Source of the DNA: Agarophyton chilense
Taxonomy: Eukaryota; Rhodophyta; Florideophyceae; Gracilariales; Gracilariaceae
Length of the DNA: 64,000 nt
Direction of reading: 5' to 3'
Assembly (NCBI GenBank): GCA_030374765.1
Contig: JARGXX010000004.1
Span: 434,001 to 498,000 of the forward strand
Shown: positions 33,388 to 45,774 of the stretch, one piece after another
Layout of the letters: each line of letters opens with the position of its first letter
How positions within the stretch are numbered: the stretch's first letter is position 1
Made by a program: the position numbers and the translations under genes
The notes under the pieces: model-generated
What the model was told of the DNA's origin: nothing
The model's input: only the letters and a program-made list of their open reading frames with translations
Database searches by the model: none

Positions 33388-33718
33388 GGATCGCCGTATT
33401 ATGCACTGGCCATAGGGTCATTAGAGAACATTAAATTGAATGTACAAAGCATTTTAATGGTTCATACTAGCTACGATACCTGCACGAAATGAATGATCAT
33501 GCGCTAGATAGCATTCAGTATTCCGTTCATTGTCGGTAGAATTCATGGTCTAGGATAAATGAGTATCGAAAGATATCTCCCAAGTTTTCTTCCATTCTTT
33601 CTAGTGTGCCGGTGTTAGTACGGATGTTTGCTAGTTTCCTAGATTCTCCCCAAATTCACTTGGGCTAGTATTTTTGCGCTAGATATTCTGGCATCAAAAT
33701 TCTGCGAATTTTTGAATG

Positions 33719-33723
33719 CTAAC
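33719..33723. repeat. Target-site duplication CTAAC, left copy
   Basis: The five bases just left of the left LTR equal those right of the right LTR (40,629-40,633). A 5-bp duplication is the usual Ty3/Gypsy integrase signature. Confidence 0.9.
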
Positions 33724-34377
33724 TGTGGGCGCCATCTTGGGAGTGTGACGCGGTGGGCCAACTTGACAGTAAAAGTCAATGTAAATGGGAGTCCCTCGTA
33801 GCCAAAAAAAGGCCCGTACAGATAAGTGTAGTTCGGTTTCGCAAAGAGATAAGTAGAACGGCAAGACAGGGACAATACTCAACCCGTCAGATAAAAATAG
33901 ATAAAATGACAAGGGGAGAACGAAGCTCAACCTAGCGATAATTCTCCAAAATCTTCTTAGGACGATACGCAACGAAAGATTTATGTCAATGGTCACTAGG
34001 AGTCAGACTCCCGACTTCCGATAAGACACTCCGGATGTGAGACGATTTCTGCAGCCTACGTACTTCTGCGCCAACCAGAAGCACGCGTATACAATCCCTA
34101 CAAGGCTTCCCGAGGAGAGCTAATGACAGCGAGATATGCCTTCACTCATATACCCAAGCTGGCCTTTTGCAGGAAAGGTTACGCGGCACCACTTGCGGCA
34201 GCTTCCCGTCCAGTACTGAATCCCAGGAATCCTCCAGGTCTTACCGACCGACACAGGCTTTTCACTCTGTGGGGGACCCCTTGCCAGACGCAGTACCGTT
34301 GGTACACACAAGCCGTCTCCCGTCCACGCCAAAGGCGCTTCAACCGGTACAGTGGGCTGATAGAGGGTGCACCTTCC

Positions 34378-34500
34378 AGCGGCAAACGCCTCACTGGTCC
34401 TCTATACGGCGGCAAACGCCTCACCGATTTTAGATAATTATAGGGTTGCTCCTCCAGCGGCAAGCGCCTCACTGGACCCTAGGCGGCAAACGCCTCACCT
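34378..34500 (+). repeat. Four copies of a GCGGCAAACGCCTCAC motif inside the LTR
   Basis: Copies lie near 34,379, 34,409, 34,459 and 34,483 (the third has AAG for AAA). Each contains the self-complementary-looking GGCAAACGCC core. The same set occurs in the other LTR at 40,138-40,259. Repeated short motifs in an LTR downstream of the TATA box may bind a host factor or structure the RNA leader. Confidence 0.7.
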
Positions 34501-34597
34501 TTTGTTATAGTTGAAGGGCTCGAAGCCAAAGGAAATAGTTGAATTGGGTGTTTGTTGGCTTGAGGTCGTCCGAGATGGTGTTCGGAGACTTCAGAGG

Positions 34598-34607
34598 CCC
34601 TTTTATA
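34598..34607 (-). promoter_or_regulatory. TATA box of the Gypsy LTR
   Basis: The minus strand reads TATAAAAGGG about 262 bases into the LTR, a strong match to the core promoter. The 5' LTR has the same motif at 40,357-40,366, which would be the copy that drives the element. Confidence 0.55.
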
Positions 34608-34869
34608 GAGATCTAGAACCCACAGAATGGGCTGCAACGCATTGATACTCACTTATTACTACGGTGTGCTTCTAGGTTACTCTATTGGCTTCTAGAAGCC
34701 AGTACAGCAGCACACTAACCAATTAAAATGTAACAACTACGCCTGACATCACCAGAATACCACTGCAACGTCGGCGTCAACAAAGATGTAGGAACTCCCG
34801 GCGCTGCTGGCACATCCTACACGTGTGTTACAGCAGTGCCGGAACATTCCACACGTTCCGCGACCCACA

Positions 34870-34880
34870 CAGCCCCAAGC
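34870..34880 (-). other. Short purine-rich tract before the 3' LTR
   Basis: The minus strand reads GCTTGGGGCTG between the pol stop codon and the LTR. It is in the place of the polypurine tract that primes plus-strand DNA, though it is short and not pure. Confidence 0.4.
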
Positions 34881-37800
34881 TCAACGGTTGCTACGCCGCG
34901 GCAACCCGGAAACGTTAGCATCCAATGGTCGCGGCAGATAGATTTTGAGGCGTCGACAATGTATCCCTTGACGAGTATAGCGGTTGTGTGGTGAGACCAA
35001 AGTGTACCTGGGGTGATCTGCACGGACAACACGGCAAGGTCCAAAGTACTTTGAGGAGAATGCCGGCCACTTCACTGTGGTATTCAGCGCCTTCCCCTTC
35101 GCCACCAAAACCTCATCTCCAACCTGGAACTTTCTTATCTTCTTCTCCGGAATATCCCTAGTAACTCTCATCTCAGCACGCGCTGCCCGAGGATTAGATG
35201 AAGCTAAAGTCTCCAAGGTCCTAAATATCTGTGAAGAATCCCCATGCTGCACCGCCACACCCGAGTCATACGATGTCATACGTGGTTTCACGCCATAAAG
35301 CAATTCAAAAGGCGATATTCCGCTGGCAAGATGGCGACGTCGATATCCATATAGAACTGAAGGGAGGTCATCATCCCAGCTTGAACCACGGGCTAAGACA
35401 GTCTTTCCAAGAGCTCGTTTAAGTGTACCAACCATTCTCTCAGCCCTACCATTGGACATAGGTGCGTAAGCCAGAACAGTTTTCCACTTGATTCCTTTCT
35501 CTTTCATGAACGAAACGAGTGACATGGACGTGAAACAGGTCGCATTGTCGGATACGATGACACGGGGAAGGCCAAAAGGGGCGATGATTCCACTTTTCAC
35601 AAATTCTACTACAGTTTCTGACGTTGAATTCCTTGTCGGGGCGGCAATCGGCCATCCAGTAAGATGCTCAACACAAACCAAGAGAAATCGGTTTCCTGCC
35701 TTGCTCTTCTGGAAAGGACCGGCAAAGTCAATTGAAAACACATCAAACAGAGACGAAACCGGTGTGTGAAGGCTAGTATAGTACTGTGGAAGTGGTGCCA
35801 TCCTCTGACAAGCGTCACAGCTTTTGACGTAATCCCCAGTTTCTCGATACATTGTAGGCCACCAAAACCTCTCCGTAATAAACTTCCTTGTAGCCTTGAC
35901 GTCCCAGTGTCCGATATCGTCATGAAAAGACCTCAGTATACTCTGCCTATGAGAAACATCTGGTACGACTCGTAGACCCTTTGTAGTGCGCCTGAATAGC
36001 TTTCCTTCCCAAACTAAGAACCGTTTCGCATTCCGTCTCACGATTTGGCGAACATGACTGTCATGTTCGTTCATTGACATTCCACAGAGATAACGGGCAA
36101 TGTTTGCATAGTATGGTTCAAGTCCACGAAATTGATCAGTGTCACCTATGAGGCATACGAGGTCTCCTTCATCCTCGTGCAACTCAACCTTATCACCATG
36201 GAGAATCCTCGAAAGATAGTCGGCAGCACCGTTGTCCTTCCCAGCCCGATATACTATCTCAAAGTCATACTCGGCAAGGAAATCGAGCCAACGGGCTAGG
36301 CGACCATGTATATCACGTTTCTGAAAGGCATATCGGAGAGCCATATGATCCGTAATAACTTTGAACGGAACAGAGGAGAGAAGATACACTCTGAACTTTT
36401 TCAGGGCAAATATGACTGCCAATGCTTCTCTCTCAGATGCAGAATAGTTCCTTTCCGCTGCAGTCATCGTGCGACTAGCGAACTGCAAGGGGTGGATCCT
36501 ACCGTCTTCTTTCTTCTGAGACAACACGGCCCCAAGCGACACACTCGACGCATCTGTCTCAACAATGAAAGGTTTCTCAAAGTCCGGGAATGACAACACT
36601 GGTGGCTGAGTTAACTTCTTCTTCAACCCGTGGAAGGCGTCAAGCATGTCTTCAGTCCAAGTCAGGGTTTTATTTCCCGAGGTAGCACTGTGAAGCACTG
36701 CCGAAGTCTCAGCAAAGTTTCTGATGAAGCGACGATAGTATCCGGCTAGGCCAAGGAATGATCTCAACTCCGTCGTGGTGGAAGGTATGGGTGCCTCCTG
36801 AATCTTATCAATCTTTGCTTGATCTACTGAAACGCCACTCGCGTCAATAACGTGGCCGAGAAGATGTACCTTAGGAAGGGCAAAGAAACACTTTGATAAC
36901 TTCAGTTTAAGGCCATGCATACTTATTCGTTCCAAGACAGACCGGATGTGCCGTACATGTTCTTCGAGACTTCTCGAAAAGATTACAACGTCGTCGATAT
37001 AGACCCGGACGAAGGAAAGCCCACGGAGGACGACGTCCATCATACGCTGAAAGGTAGAAGGAGCATTCATAAGTCCAAATGGCATTACTTCGAACATGAA
37101 GGTCCCATATCTGCATACGAAAGTAGTCATTTCTTTGCACTCTTCCGACATTTTCACTTGCCAGTATCCAGTGAAAAGATCAAGCGTTGTAAAGAAACAG
37201 CATCCGCCTAAGTCATCAAAGATCTCTTCCATACGTGGCAACGGCCATCGATCGGCTTTCATGACACGGTTGAGTTCTCGGTAATCCACGCATAACCTGG
37301 GGCTACCATCCTTCTTGGTTGCGATAACAACAGGAAAGGACCACGCTGATGCAGAAGGAGTAATGATACCTGCCTCCAGTAATAAATCGATCTCTTCCCG
37401 GATGAACTCATTATGCCTAGGAGACATTCTTCTCGCTCTGAAATATATAGGCTTGTTGATAGTCAGTTCGAACGAATGTGATACTGGAACATCTGCTGGG
37501 CGGAGGTCCATCAGGGTCCAAGCGATGACATTGGTCTCCTTCAAACTCGAAATAAATTTTCCTTTTTCTTTCGTAGGTATGTGAGACAACTTGGACAGCA
37601 AAAGTTCTTCCTGAGGATCGGATCCAGATATATTCAGTTCCGGTATAATCTCATCTTCATCAATTCTCACTTTGTCAGTAAGAGCCACGACCAGTTCTTC
37701 ATCTTCAGAGACAGTATCCTCAACAGCGGCATCAGAATCTGACGTAAAGTCTTCACTATCCGTATCAGATCCTTCTCCATCTGGGGCCTCAACACGGGCG

Positions 37801-39494
37801 TAGTCAAAACCGAGTATAATCTTCTGTCCGGCAATCTTCATCTTCACTTGTTGGTTGCCAAGGTCTAAGCAAGCCTGTAGCATCTCTAGAGTTGGGCACC
37901 CGATGATGACATCGAACGGTGGCCCTTCAATGACAAGAAAATCTAGCGGAACTGATATACCTCCGAAGGAGACTGGCACGTCGTGAAGAACTCCTCTGCA
38001 TGAAGCACTGTCTCCATTGGCGACAGTAATCTTTTTTGAGGTTTCCTTGGGGTTCAGAGAAAGCTTTTCGCACAACTTCTTTGAGATTAGATTAGGAACA
38101 GCGCCAGAATCAAGCAGAGCTTCAGTTTCCCTCCCGAATATTCCGACAGAAACAGCTTTTAAACGTCTAGGGTGCTTGGCAACAGGGCCCACAAAAGGAC
38201 GGCGAACAGTGCTTCGGCGACTAATGAGCTTTCTGATCTGTTTCTTGGCATCGTCGGCATCTCCGCGCATCAACTGGCCAAACGTGATCCCAGAAGAGGC
38301 GTTTGCCAACTCTGTAATTACATTATACTTGCTTGCATGATCTGGTATGTTCTCTTTCTTCGGCTTCCTCTGCTTCTGCTTTCTTGGCTTACCTTCGGTA
38401 ATCTTCTTACGACGAACTCTTTCTTCATGAAGAGGCGGGTTCAACATGAACGGAATGGGCGCTTTGCCTTCCGAGCGAAGCTGTTTTGGTAGCGCTTCTC
38501 CGTCCACGGTTCTTTTCATTGCAGCGACGACATCAGTCGTTTCTGAGTCCTCCGTCACAATTGAAACAGGATCAGGCCCTTTTCGATCATTATTTGAGGT
38601 TTCTCTCTGTTCTTCAGAATTGTTTGATACCTTTCGAGCTTCGTCGGGCCATATTCGTCGCCAACAGGTGATTTCAGAATGTCCCATCTTGCCACACCGA
38701 TTACATCTCGTATCACGATGCGGGTTTGAGTCACACTGAGAAGCGTAATGTCCGGGCTTCCTACAGTAAGAACAAGACCTTTCTGAGTCTCGGCGATCTG
38801 TCTGTGATTTCTTCATCATGAGAGAGAGCTGTGAAAGCTGATCTGCTAACTTGTCGACCTTAGACTCCAAACCATGGGACGAAGAAGGACCTTCAAGGAT
38901 CCTAGGATTAGGGACAATACGCTTTGGTGGGGTAAAGAACGAGACATGTGGTCCAATCGTTTTCTTGGCAGTGTCAAAGGCTTTCACTTGAACCTTTAAC
39001 TCATCGTAATTTTCTGCACCTCGAAAGATGACAAACTGGGCCAGGTCTGCGTACCCCATAACAGCCTTTTTCAAAAGGCCAAACTTCGCCTCGGCATTAA
39101 AACCCGCCTTCTAAAAGAGGTTATCCATGTAACTCATTGAACCAACTAAGTCACCGTAATCCAATTTTGCCGATATTGCCAATCGAATGTCTTCCTCAGG
39201 TTCTTTAACTTCTCCGAATCGATTGATGAAGGTTTTCTTGACAGATTCATAATCTTTTGCTTCTTCAGAGAGTGAACCATTGACAGCATAAGTATCATAA
39301 TAAAACTCGAACGCCTCCTTCTCTAGGAAACCGAGCAATTCTAATGCCATCTCTTCCTTGGATTTTCCTCTCATAGCAACATTTTCGAAATAGAAAAAGA
39401 ACTTCACAACATCAATAGATGAACCATCGAAGGTAGTAACTGAAGGGCCGGCTTCCACGGAACTGCCTCCTCGAGAGTACCATGTGGGCGCCAT
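34881..39494 (-). CDS. Gag-Pol of the young Gypsy element, nearly whole
   Basis: One reading frame runs from an ATG at 39,494 (MAPTWYSRGG) to 34,881, about 1540 codons with about one break. Gag (39.5-38.6 kb) ends with two CCHC knuckles, CSYCRKPGHYASQC and CNRCGKMGHSEITC, which bind RNA. The protease has LLDSGAVPNLIS at about 38.1 kb. RT has FTTLDLFTGYWQVKM and the YIDD box at 36,989-37,003. RNase H has VETDASSVSLGAVLSQ near 36.5 kb. Integrase has the HHCC module (GHWDVKATRKF...CDACQRM, 35.9-35.8 kb), the core DxxG/DNATCF and NGRAERM, and a basic tail. The probable start codon lies inside the LTR. An in-frame upstream ATG exists at 39,755. Gag and Pol share one frame, so a single polyprotein is cut by the protease. 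Confidence 0.9.
39466..39482 (-). other. Primer-binding site of the Gypsy element
   Basis: Directly after the 5' LTR end the minus strand reads TGGTACTCTCGAGGAGG. TGG complements the CCA end of a tRNA, as usual for LTR elements. I cannot name the tRNA. The site falls within the gag reading frame if the ATG at 39,494 is used. Confidence 0.6.
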
Positions 39495-40628
39495 CTTGGG
39501 AGTGTGACGCGGTGGGCCAACTTGACAGTAAAAGTCAATGTAAATGGGAGTCCCTCGTAGCCAAAAAAAGGCCCGTACAGATAAGTGTAGTTCGGTTTCG
39601 CAAAGAGATAAGTAGAACGGCAAGACAGGGACAATACTCAACCCGTCAGATAAAAATAGATAAAATGACAAGGGGAGAACGAAGCTCAACCTAGCGATAA
39701 TTCTCCAAAATCTTCTTAGGACGATACGCAACGAAAGATTTATGTCAATGGTCACTAGGAGTCAGACTCCCGACTTCCGATAAGACACTCCGGATGTGAG
39801 ACGATTTCTGCAGCCTACGTACTTCTGCGCCAACCAGAAGCACGCGTATACAATCCCTACAAGGCTTCCCGAGGAGAGCTAATGACAGCGAGATATGCCT
39901 TCACTCATATACCCAAGCTGGCCTTTTGCAGGAAAGGTTACGCGGCACCACTTGCGGCAGCTTCCCGTCCAGTACTGAATCCCAGGAATCCTCCAGGTCT
40001 TACCGACCGACACAGGCTTTTCACTCTGTGGGGGACCCCTTGCCAGACGCAGTACCGTTGGTACACACAAGCCGTCTCCCGTCCACGCCAAAGGCGCTTC
40101 AACCGGTACAGTGGGCTGATAGAGGGTGCACCTTCCAGCGGCAAACGCCTCACTGGTCCTCTATACGGCGGCAAACGCCTCACCGATTTTAGATAATTAT
40201 AGGGTTGCTCCTCCAGCGGCAAGCGCCTCACTGGACCCTAGGCGGCAAACGCCTCACCTTTTGTTATAGTTGAAGGGCTCGAAGCCAAAGGAAATAGTTG
40301 AATTGGGTGTTTGTTGGCTTGAGGTCGTCCGAGATGGTGTTCGGAGACTTCAGAGGCCCTTTTATAGAGATCTAGAACCCACAGAATGGGCTGCAACGCA
40401 TTGATACTCACTTATTACTACGGTGTGCTTCTAGGTTACTCTATTGGCTTCTAGAAGCCAGTACAGCAGCACACTAACCAATTAAAATGTAACAACTACG
40501 CCTGACATCACCAGAATACCACTGCAACGTCGGCGTCAACAAAGATGTAGGAACTCCCGGCGCTGCTGGCACATCCTACACGTGTGTTACAGCAGTGCCG
40601 GAACATTCCACACGTTCCGCGACCCACA
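39483..40628 (-). repeat. LTR (5' LTR of the Gypsy element)
   Basis: 1146 bp, apparently identical to 33,724-34,869, with TGTGGG/CCCACA ends. A TATA box lies at 40,357-40,366 (minus). Its last bases encode the likely gag start. Confidence 0.95.
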
Positions 40629-40633
40629 CTAAC
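40629..40633. repeat. Target-site duplication CTAAC, right copy
   Basis: Equal to 33,719-33,723. Confidence 0.9.
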
Positions 40634-41308
40634 CATAGACATTCTAGCACACCCAAAATAGAAATCTAGCACCCAATACTAGCTTTCCGAAAACACAGAC
40701 GATATACTCTAGTCTGTAAAGAAAGCGGACGCAATTCAAACTTCATAGGAAGTCAGCAATACAGAGTAGTTCTTACATGTTCAAAATAAACATGAGTCGA
40801 GAAGTTCAAAAAAACGTGATAGAACTCGAGTCCGTTTCTCAAAGACATGGAAGAGAGTTTGGTAGCTACGGGCTAAGCGGAGAAATGCTTGGAATGCAGA
40901 TTCAACAGAGTGGGCAGGCCAACAGAGCTCATGATGTGCGTAAATGAGAGTGAGCCGTTGACTTCGAAATGATCGCTTCACCACATAACCTTACTACCTC
41001 TTCCATGGCATCCACCATCATCATTCTGCCTCGGCTTTCACCGCAGCATGTATAAGAAGCTGGTGTGTAATCTGTTTTGCTGCTGCTGATCATACAAAAG
41101 CGATAATTCAGCTTCCATGTTTGTCATTTTCTGATTGTGCGTTTCGAAAAAGTTTCCTACTGAAAGCCATGATGAAATATTTTGTGACCGCTGAGAGTCT
41201 TTCGCTTTCTTTTTTTATCCTTGTCGGCTTCTGTATTTCTTCTTGTTGCTGAGTACAAAAAGTACCGGTTTTAATTCGTCAAGTTTCGCGTTGTGATATC
41301 AGGAAGTC
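40634..41308. other. No gene recognised
   Basis: Spacer between the Gypsy and Copia elements. The only frame of note (40,781-40,984 minus) matches nothing known to me. Confidence 0.4.
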
Positions 41309-41313
41309 CGTTT
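41309..41313. repeat. Target-site duplication CGTTT, left copy
   Basis: Equal to 46,025-46,029 on the other side of the Copia element. It fixes the LTR boundaries. Confidence 0.75.
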
Positions 41314-41547
41314 TTACAGCGAAGGTTATGTTCTGAACAAGTTGCTTGTTGAGGTAGCAAACATATGTTACAGAGTTTGCTACCTCGCTTTTATGAAAAT
41401 CAAAAACATACGAGAGAGAAGGTAGTAACAGTACAATGACGAGAGCATTTGTTATAATGCTCTCGTAAAACATTCAAATACAAAACAATATATATTCAGA
41501 GTTTGAATATCAAACTCTTGAATACTACAAACACAAACTCACTGAGA
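41314..41547 (-). repeat. LTR (3' LTR of the Copia element)
   Basis: 234 bp. On the minus strand it runs TCTCAGTGAG ... CGCTGTAA. Boundaries are supported by the CGTTT duplication and by the tract GAGCGAGGGGGGC directly before it. It matches 45,791-46,024. Confidence 0.85.
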
Positions 41548-44500
41548 GCCCCCCTCGCTCATGCAAGGAGTAATACCGAGAAAGTTACGGTGTTGAATGA
41601 ACGAATCTCCGTTCAGTGATTTGGTGAACATATCCGCGGGATTCTTGGAAGACTCAATGTACTTCACAGAGACCAGTTCGTTTTTCACAGCATCAAGAAC
41701 ATAATGGAATCGGAGCTCAATATGCTTAACGCGACGCATACCAAGCACATCTTGAGACCATGCAATTGTCCCTAGGTTGTCCCCATAAATCACAATGGGT
41801 TCTTGTATCGGAGTAGAAAGCTCGTCAAAGATGTTCCTGACCCATACTAGCTGTTTGATGCACTCCGACGATGCATAAAATTCTGCTTCAGACGTTGAGA
41901 GGGCGGTAGATATTTGCAATTTCGAGCTCCTTAAAACTGGTACAGAGCCAACTGCAATGCAGTGTCCCCCCCTGGAGCGACGTTTTTCAAGATCTCGTCG
42001 CCAATCAGCATCAGCCCAGGCAAGTACAGTGGACTCGTTCTGGCGCGGGAATGAGAGGCCATAGTCTTCTGTTCCCATCAGGTATCTAATAACCTTCTTC
42101 ATACACTGCCAGTGAGATGGTGAAGGAGATGATGAGAATTTGCAAAGCATGGAAACTGCAGTGGTGATGTCCGGTCGGGTTCGTGTGGAAAGAAACAATA
42201 GACAGCCAAAAATCTCCTTGTATGGTACGGAGGCCATGAAAGCATGATCAGAGTCAGACAAGGTGGCTTTCGGGTCGTAAAGGCAGTGCGACACTGGTAA
42301 TGGGGTTTGTAGTGGATTGGCCATTTTCATGTTCGCCAGTCGAATTACTTTCTTGATAAGAGGCTTCTGGTGGAGTACGATACGGATATGCATTTCAATG
42401 ATAGACACACCAAGATATAAATCCGTTTTGCCAAGATCGGAGATATCGTATTGATTACTTAACATGCGTTTGGTCCAAGTGGTCAATTCCGAGGGTCCAA
42501 AAATACTGAGGTCGTCAATATAGGCAAGAACGATAACCATAGCAGAGTCCTTTGTGTAATTAAACAGACAAGGAGCAGACTGACATTGCTGGAATCCAAT
42601 AGAGCGGAGAAACGTCGAAAGGTCTTCATACCACAGACGTGGGGCCTCACGCGTACCATAAAGAGATTTCATTAGTCGAACAATACGCCCATCAGCTTCT
42701 GGAATTCCGGGAATGGTGGGAAGCTTGATCCAAACAGGGTTGTCTTCGGGCATACGAGCGTGTAGGAAGGCTCCTTTGAAATCAATGTGTTGTCTATCCC
42801 AGTTCTTAGCAGTGGCGAGAGCCAGAACGATACGAAACACTTCAAAGTTCAGTACTGGAGCATAAAGACTTTCACTGTCCGAGGGTGATTGAAAGTTACC
42901 TCGAGCTACCAGACGAGCCTTGAAACGAAGAGAATTCCCTTGATGATCTCGTTTGAGACGTAGAATAATTCCGGAGCGAATGGCGGGACAATGAGAGTCG
43001 TCGGTATCAGTATAGGTACCAAGGGAGACAATGGTGTCAAACTCCTTTTTGATGAATTCGAGCCAAAGATCAGATTCAGGAGACTTCAAGGCTTGACGAA
43101 GAGTAGGCTCGTCATTAGTGCTAATAGATTTAGGTAACACCCGGCTGGCAAGAGCACATGAAGCAGATTGGTGTAAATGTTCAATATCAGAAGGATAGTC
43201 TTCAAGGTCAGGATCATAGCTGGAGTCCTTTGCAGGGTAGTGTGTGAGGGAGGTTAATTGGCTCGGGGCACTGTCATTCGAGATAGAATCCGTGTCATTC
43301 CCAGTAATGGCCATAGGGGAGGAGGTTTCCTCTTTTTCCTCGGATGAGATGTATCCATCAGTTGTAGGAAAGAAGGCAGACGGGGTGGGCAGTGACGAGT
43401 TGGCCATGGATGGCAGTCCCAGAAATATGGATTCGAAGAAGCGCACGTGCTTAGTGTGAACAATTTCAGTTGATGTGGCAATGTAGTATAATCCACCATT
43501 AGTATGGCCGAGATTGACGCCCTCAATAAGGCGAGGTTCCATCTTGCGAAGTTTATCTTCCCGAACCATTACAAGGGCACGGCAGCCGAAGGGGCGGAAA
43601 TGCCGTATATAGCGTGGGTACTCTTGGAAAAGAGCCACATATGGGATGGCATCAGTAAATCGATGTAGAATGGCATTCTTTGCGTCAACCACGTGTTGAA
43701 GAGCATACGGCCAGTAAGAGAGGGGAATGTGTGCTTCATTAAGACAGGCACGAATAGGACCCTTAGGTATAGCGATACTACGCTCAGCTAGTCCATTGGA
43801 AGACGGTGTATATGAGGAAGAAGTGGTGATAGAAACACCGAGACGTTTGAGAGTCTTTTGGGCCTTGAAAAATTCTGAACCACCGTCAGTGTGCAACGAT
43901 CGTGTCTGAAATCGGGATTGGCGTTCAAACCATTTTATAAACGTCAGGATAACATCAGAAGCTTCATTCTTGCGTTTCAGAGGAGCGGCACAGAGGAAGC
44001 GAGTTTTCTCGTCAACAATGACAATGTAGTACAAGTATCCGACGGTATACTCCGTGCTCGCACTCGTGATATCGGCATGGAGATGTCCGGGTTGGAGTGC
44101 AGAAGAGAGAGATCCACGAAAAGACTTGCAAAACTTCCCCTTTGCACACGGTAAGCAGTGGGAAGAAGTAGCTGTTTGAGTGGGTAATCAACCACTGTGG
44201 AGCATTTTTCGCAGAAGGTCCTTGTTTGCAGTATGACCAAGTCTGTTATGCCAAAGCTCAACTTGTGAGACACTGACTGACGTCTGAGCAGCGTGAGAGG
44301 TTTTGGGGTGAGAGTTCGTTAAATCAAGTTCACGGACTTCTATGTCCTCAGGCTCCATACTGTCGACAGAGTCCAAGTCATTGTCGTTACCATCGGAAGA
44401 AATCAGACCAGAAGAGTCACTGAGGTGGTCATCTGTTCTAATAATATCAGACACGCGGGCCATCATGGCCGACTCCATCGAGGATAAGGATGGGCTTGAT

Positions 44501-45725
44501 GGTTTTGAGACAGCCATGGTGCTGGTGGGAATGTAGTAAAGACCATCCGACTTCCGTTCAGCAATACCAATGATTCGAAGATTATCATCAAGGTCAATTA
44601 TGAGTGCAGTTTGCGGAAGGAACAAAACGGCTAAGTTCTTGGTCGTGAGCGCTGGAATTGAAAGGAGGCTCATAGCGATGTTTGGTGAGACGAGTGTGTT
44701 GCTGAGGGTAACAGTAGTGCTACGACCTTCGTGCGACCAGGTGACTGGACGAACACCTCTTTCGGTTGCCAATATTTCCGAATTGTCGCCAAGTGCAATG
44801 GGAATGTCGCAGGTATAGCTACGTAAGAGGGGTTTGGAAGAAGGTGTCAGATGGGTAGTAGTGCCGGAGTCCAGCATCATCATCTCGTCCGAATGGTCCC
44901 ACATCATGACACGAGCCATTGCCGCGCGGTTTGATGGGGTAGAGGTAGGGGGTTTGTTATTACCTGATTTGCTTGAGTAACCTGAATCCTTCCGGTTTTC
45001 CTTTTGTTGTTCCGAGTTTAGGTTCAGACGATTATTTTCGTTCAGAGGGTTCAAAAAGCAGCGATCTGTGCTATGGTTGTCTCTTCTACAGATGGCACAT
45101 CGGCGCTTGGCTGCGTTGGATTTCTCCGTTTTCTTCTGGTAAGAGTTTCCATAAGTTCTGTGCTCGTCAAGATTCGAGTGGACACCAAGTCCCATGTGGT
45201 CGTCTCCGAGGACAATGTCTTGATTGCGGCACAAACAGCATTCATTTCGCGTGTGGCCATAGACGATACCAAAAGGGCAACGGTGAGTTCTTCCGGTAGT
45301 TTGGTATTCATTGCTGCCAGTTGTTCAACGATCCCAGCCATTGTGTCAATGTGACGGCCGAGATTCTGTTTCATATCTGAATAGCGGAGATTGATCAGCT
45401 CACAGATTTTGGTAATTCGCGATGCAGTGGATGTGGATGCATACCGGTTGTCAAGGCGTTTCAGCATTCGGTGTGGATTTCCAATCTCTGACTGGGCGAC
45501 TCTTAGCGCTTCATCAGATAAAGCATAGACGATTATTGCACTTTCTTTCTTCTGGTTTGTCTCAAATTCTTTCCGTTTTTCATCGTCACTGGAGTACGTG
45601 TTACGGGTTTGTGAAATAGTGTTTGCGATTCCCTTCGCATCACATGGCGACTCAATACGGATTCTCCACAGTTTGTAGTCGTGCGTTTCTTCGAAAGGCT
45701 TGATCCTGGTCTTCTCAGATTCCAT
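41539..45725 (-). CDS. Gag-Pol of the Copia element, about three breaks
   Basis: It begins at ATG 45,725 with MESEKTRIKPFEETHDYKLW, a Copia gag start (UBN2-type 'YxxW' motif). A zinc knuckle CAICRRDNHSTDRC lies near 45.1 kb. The protease has MLDSGTTTHLTP near 44.88 kb. Integrase (44.25-43.5 kb) has WHNRLGH and the core HTDGGSEF with SSYTPSSNGLAERS. RT (43.0-42.2 kb) has QHIDFKGAFLHARM and the YIDDLSIF box at about 42.51 kb. RNase H ends in WADADWRRD, STSEAEFYA and HIELRFHYV. These are all the usual Copia parts in order. Copia elements normally make one polyprotein. The frame is interrupted at a few places. Confidence 0.9.
41548..41563 (-). other. Polypurine tract of the Copia element
   Basis: The minus strand reads CATGAGCGAGGGGGGC immediately before the 3' LTR. 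The tract lies inside the last codons of pol (CMSEGGSQ), whose stop codon falls in the LTR. Confidence 0.65.
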
Positions 45726-45774
45726 GATAAAGAGAAGTCGGTGAGGTTTAAAGTTATAAAAGCGCTGGTTAAGA

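Larger units (their letters stand above)
33724..34869 (-). repeat. LTR (3' LTR of the Gypsy element)
   Basis: It is bounded by TGTGGG and CCCACA, a 6-bp terminal inverted repeat with canonical TG...CA ends. It matches 39,483-40,628 base for base as far as I can see. Confidence 0.95.
33724..40628 (-). mobile_element. Young Ty3/Gypsy retrotransposon, minus strand, nearly whole
   Basis: The element is 6905 bp, with two 1146-bp LTRs that show no difference by eye. It has a 5-bp target-site duplication, a primer site next to the 5' LTR and one long gag-pol frame. Order: gag with two zinc knuckles, aspartic protease, RT, RNase H, integrase with a GPY/F-type C-terminus. No chromodomain is seen, so it belongs to a different Gypsy lineage from the elements at 3.9-19 and 50-64 kb. 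It looks almost intact with about one break. The LTR identity indicates very recent insertion on an evolutionary scale. Confidence 0.95.

Noticed and set aside
33753-34472. Several small open frames, identical at 33.75-34.47 and 39.48-40.23 kb, that look like a duplicated gene
   Set aside because: They lie entirely in the two LTRs and are duplicated because the LTRs are. There is no protein-like conservation beyond that.
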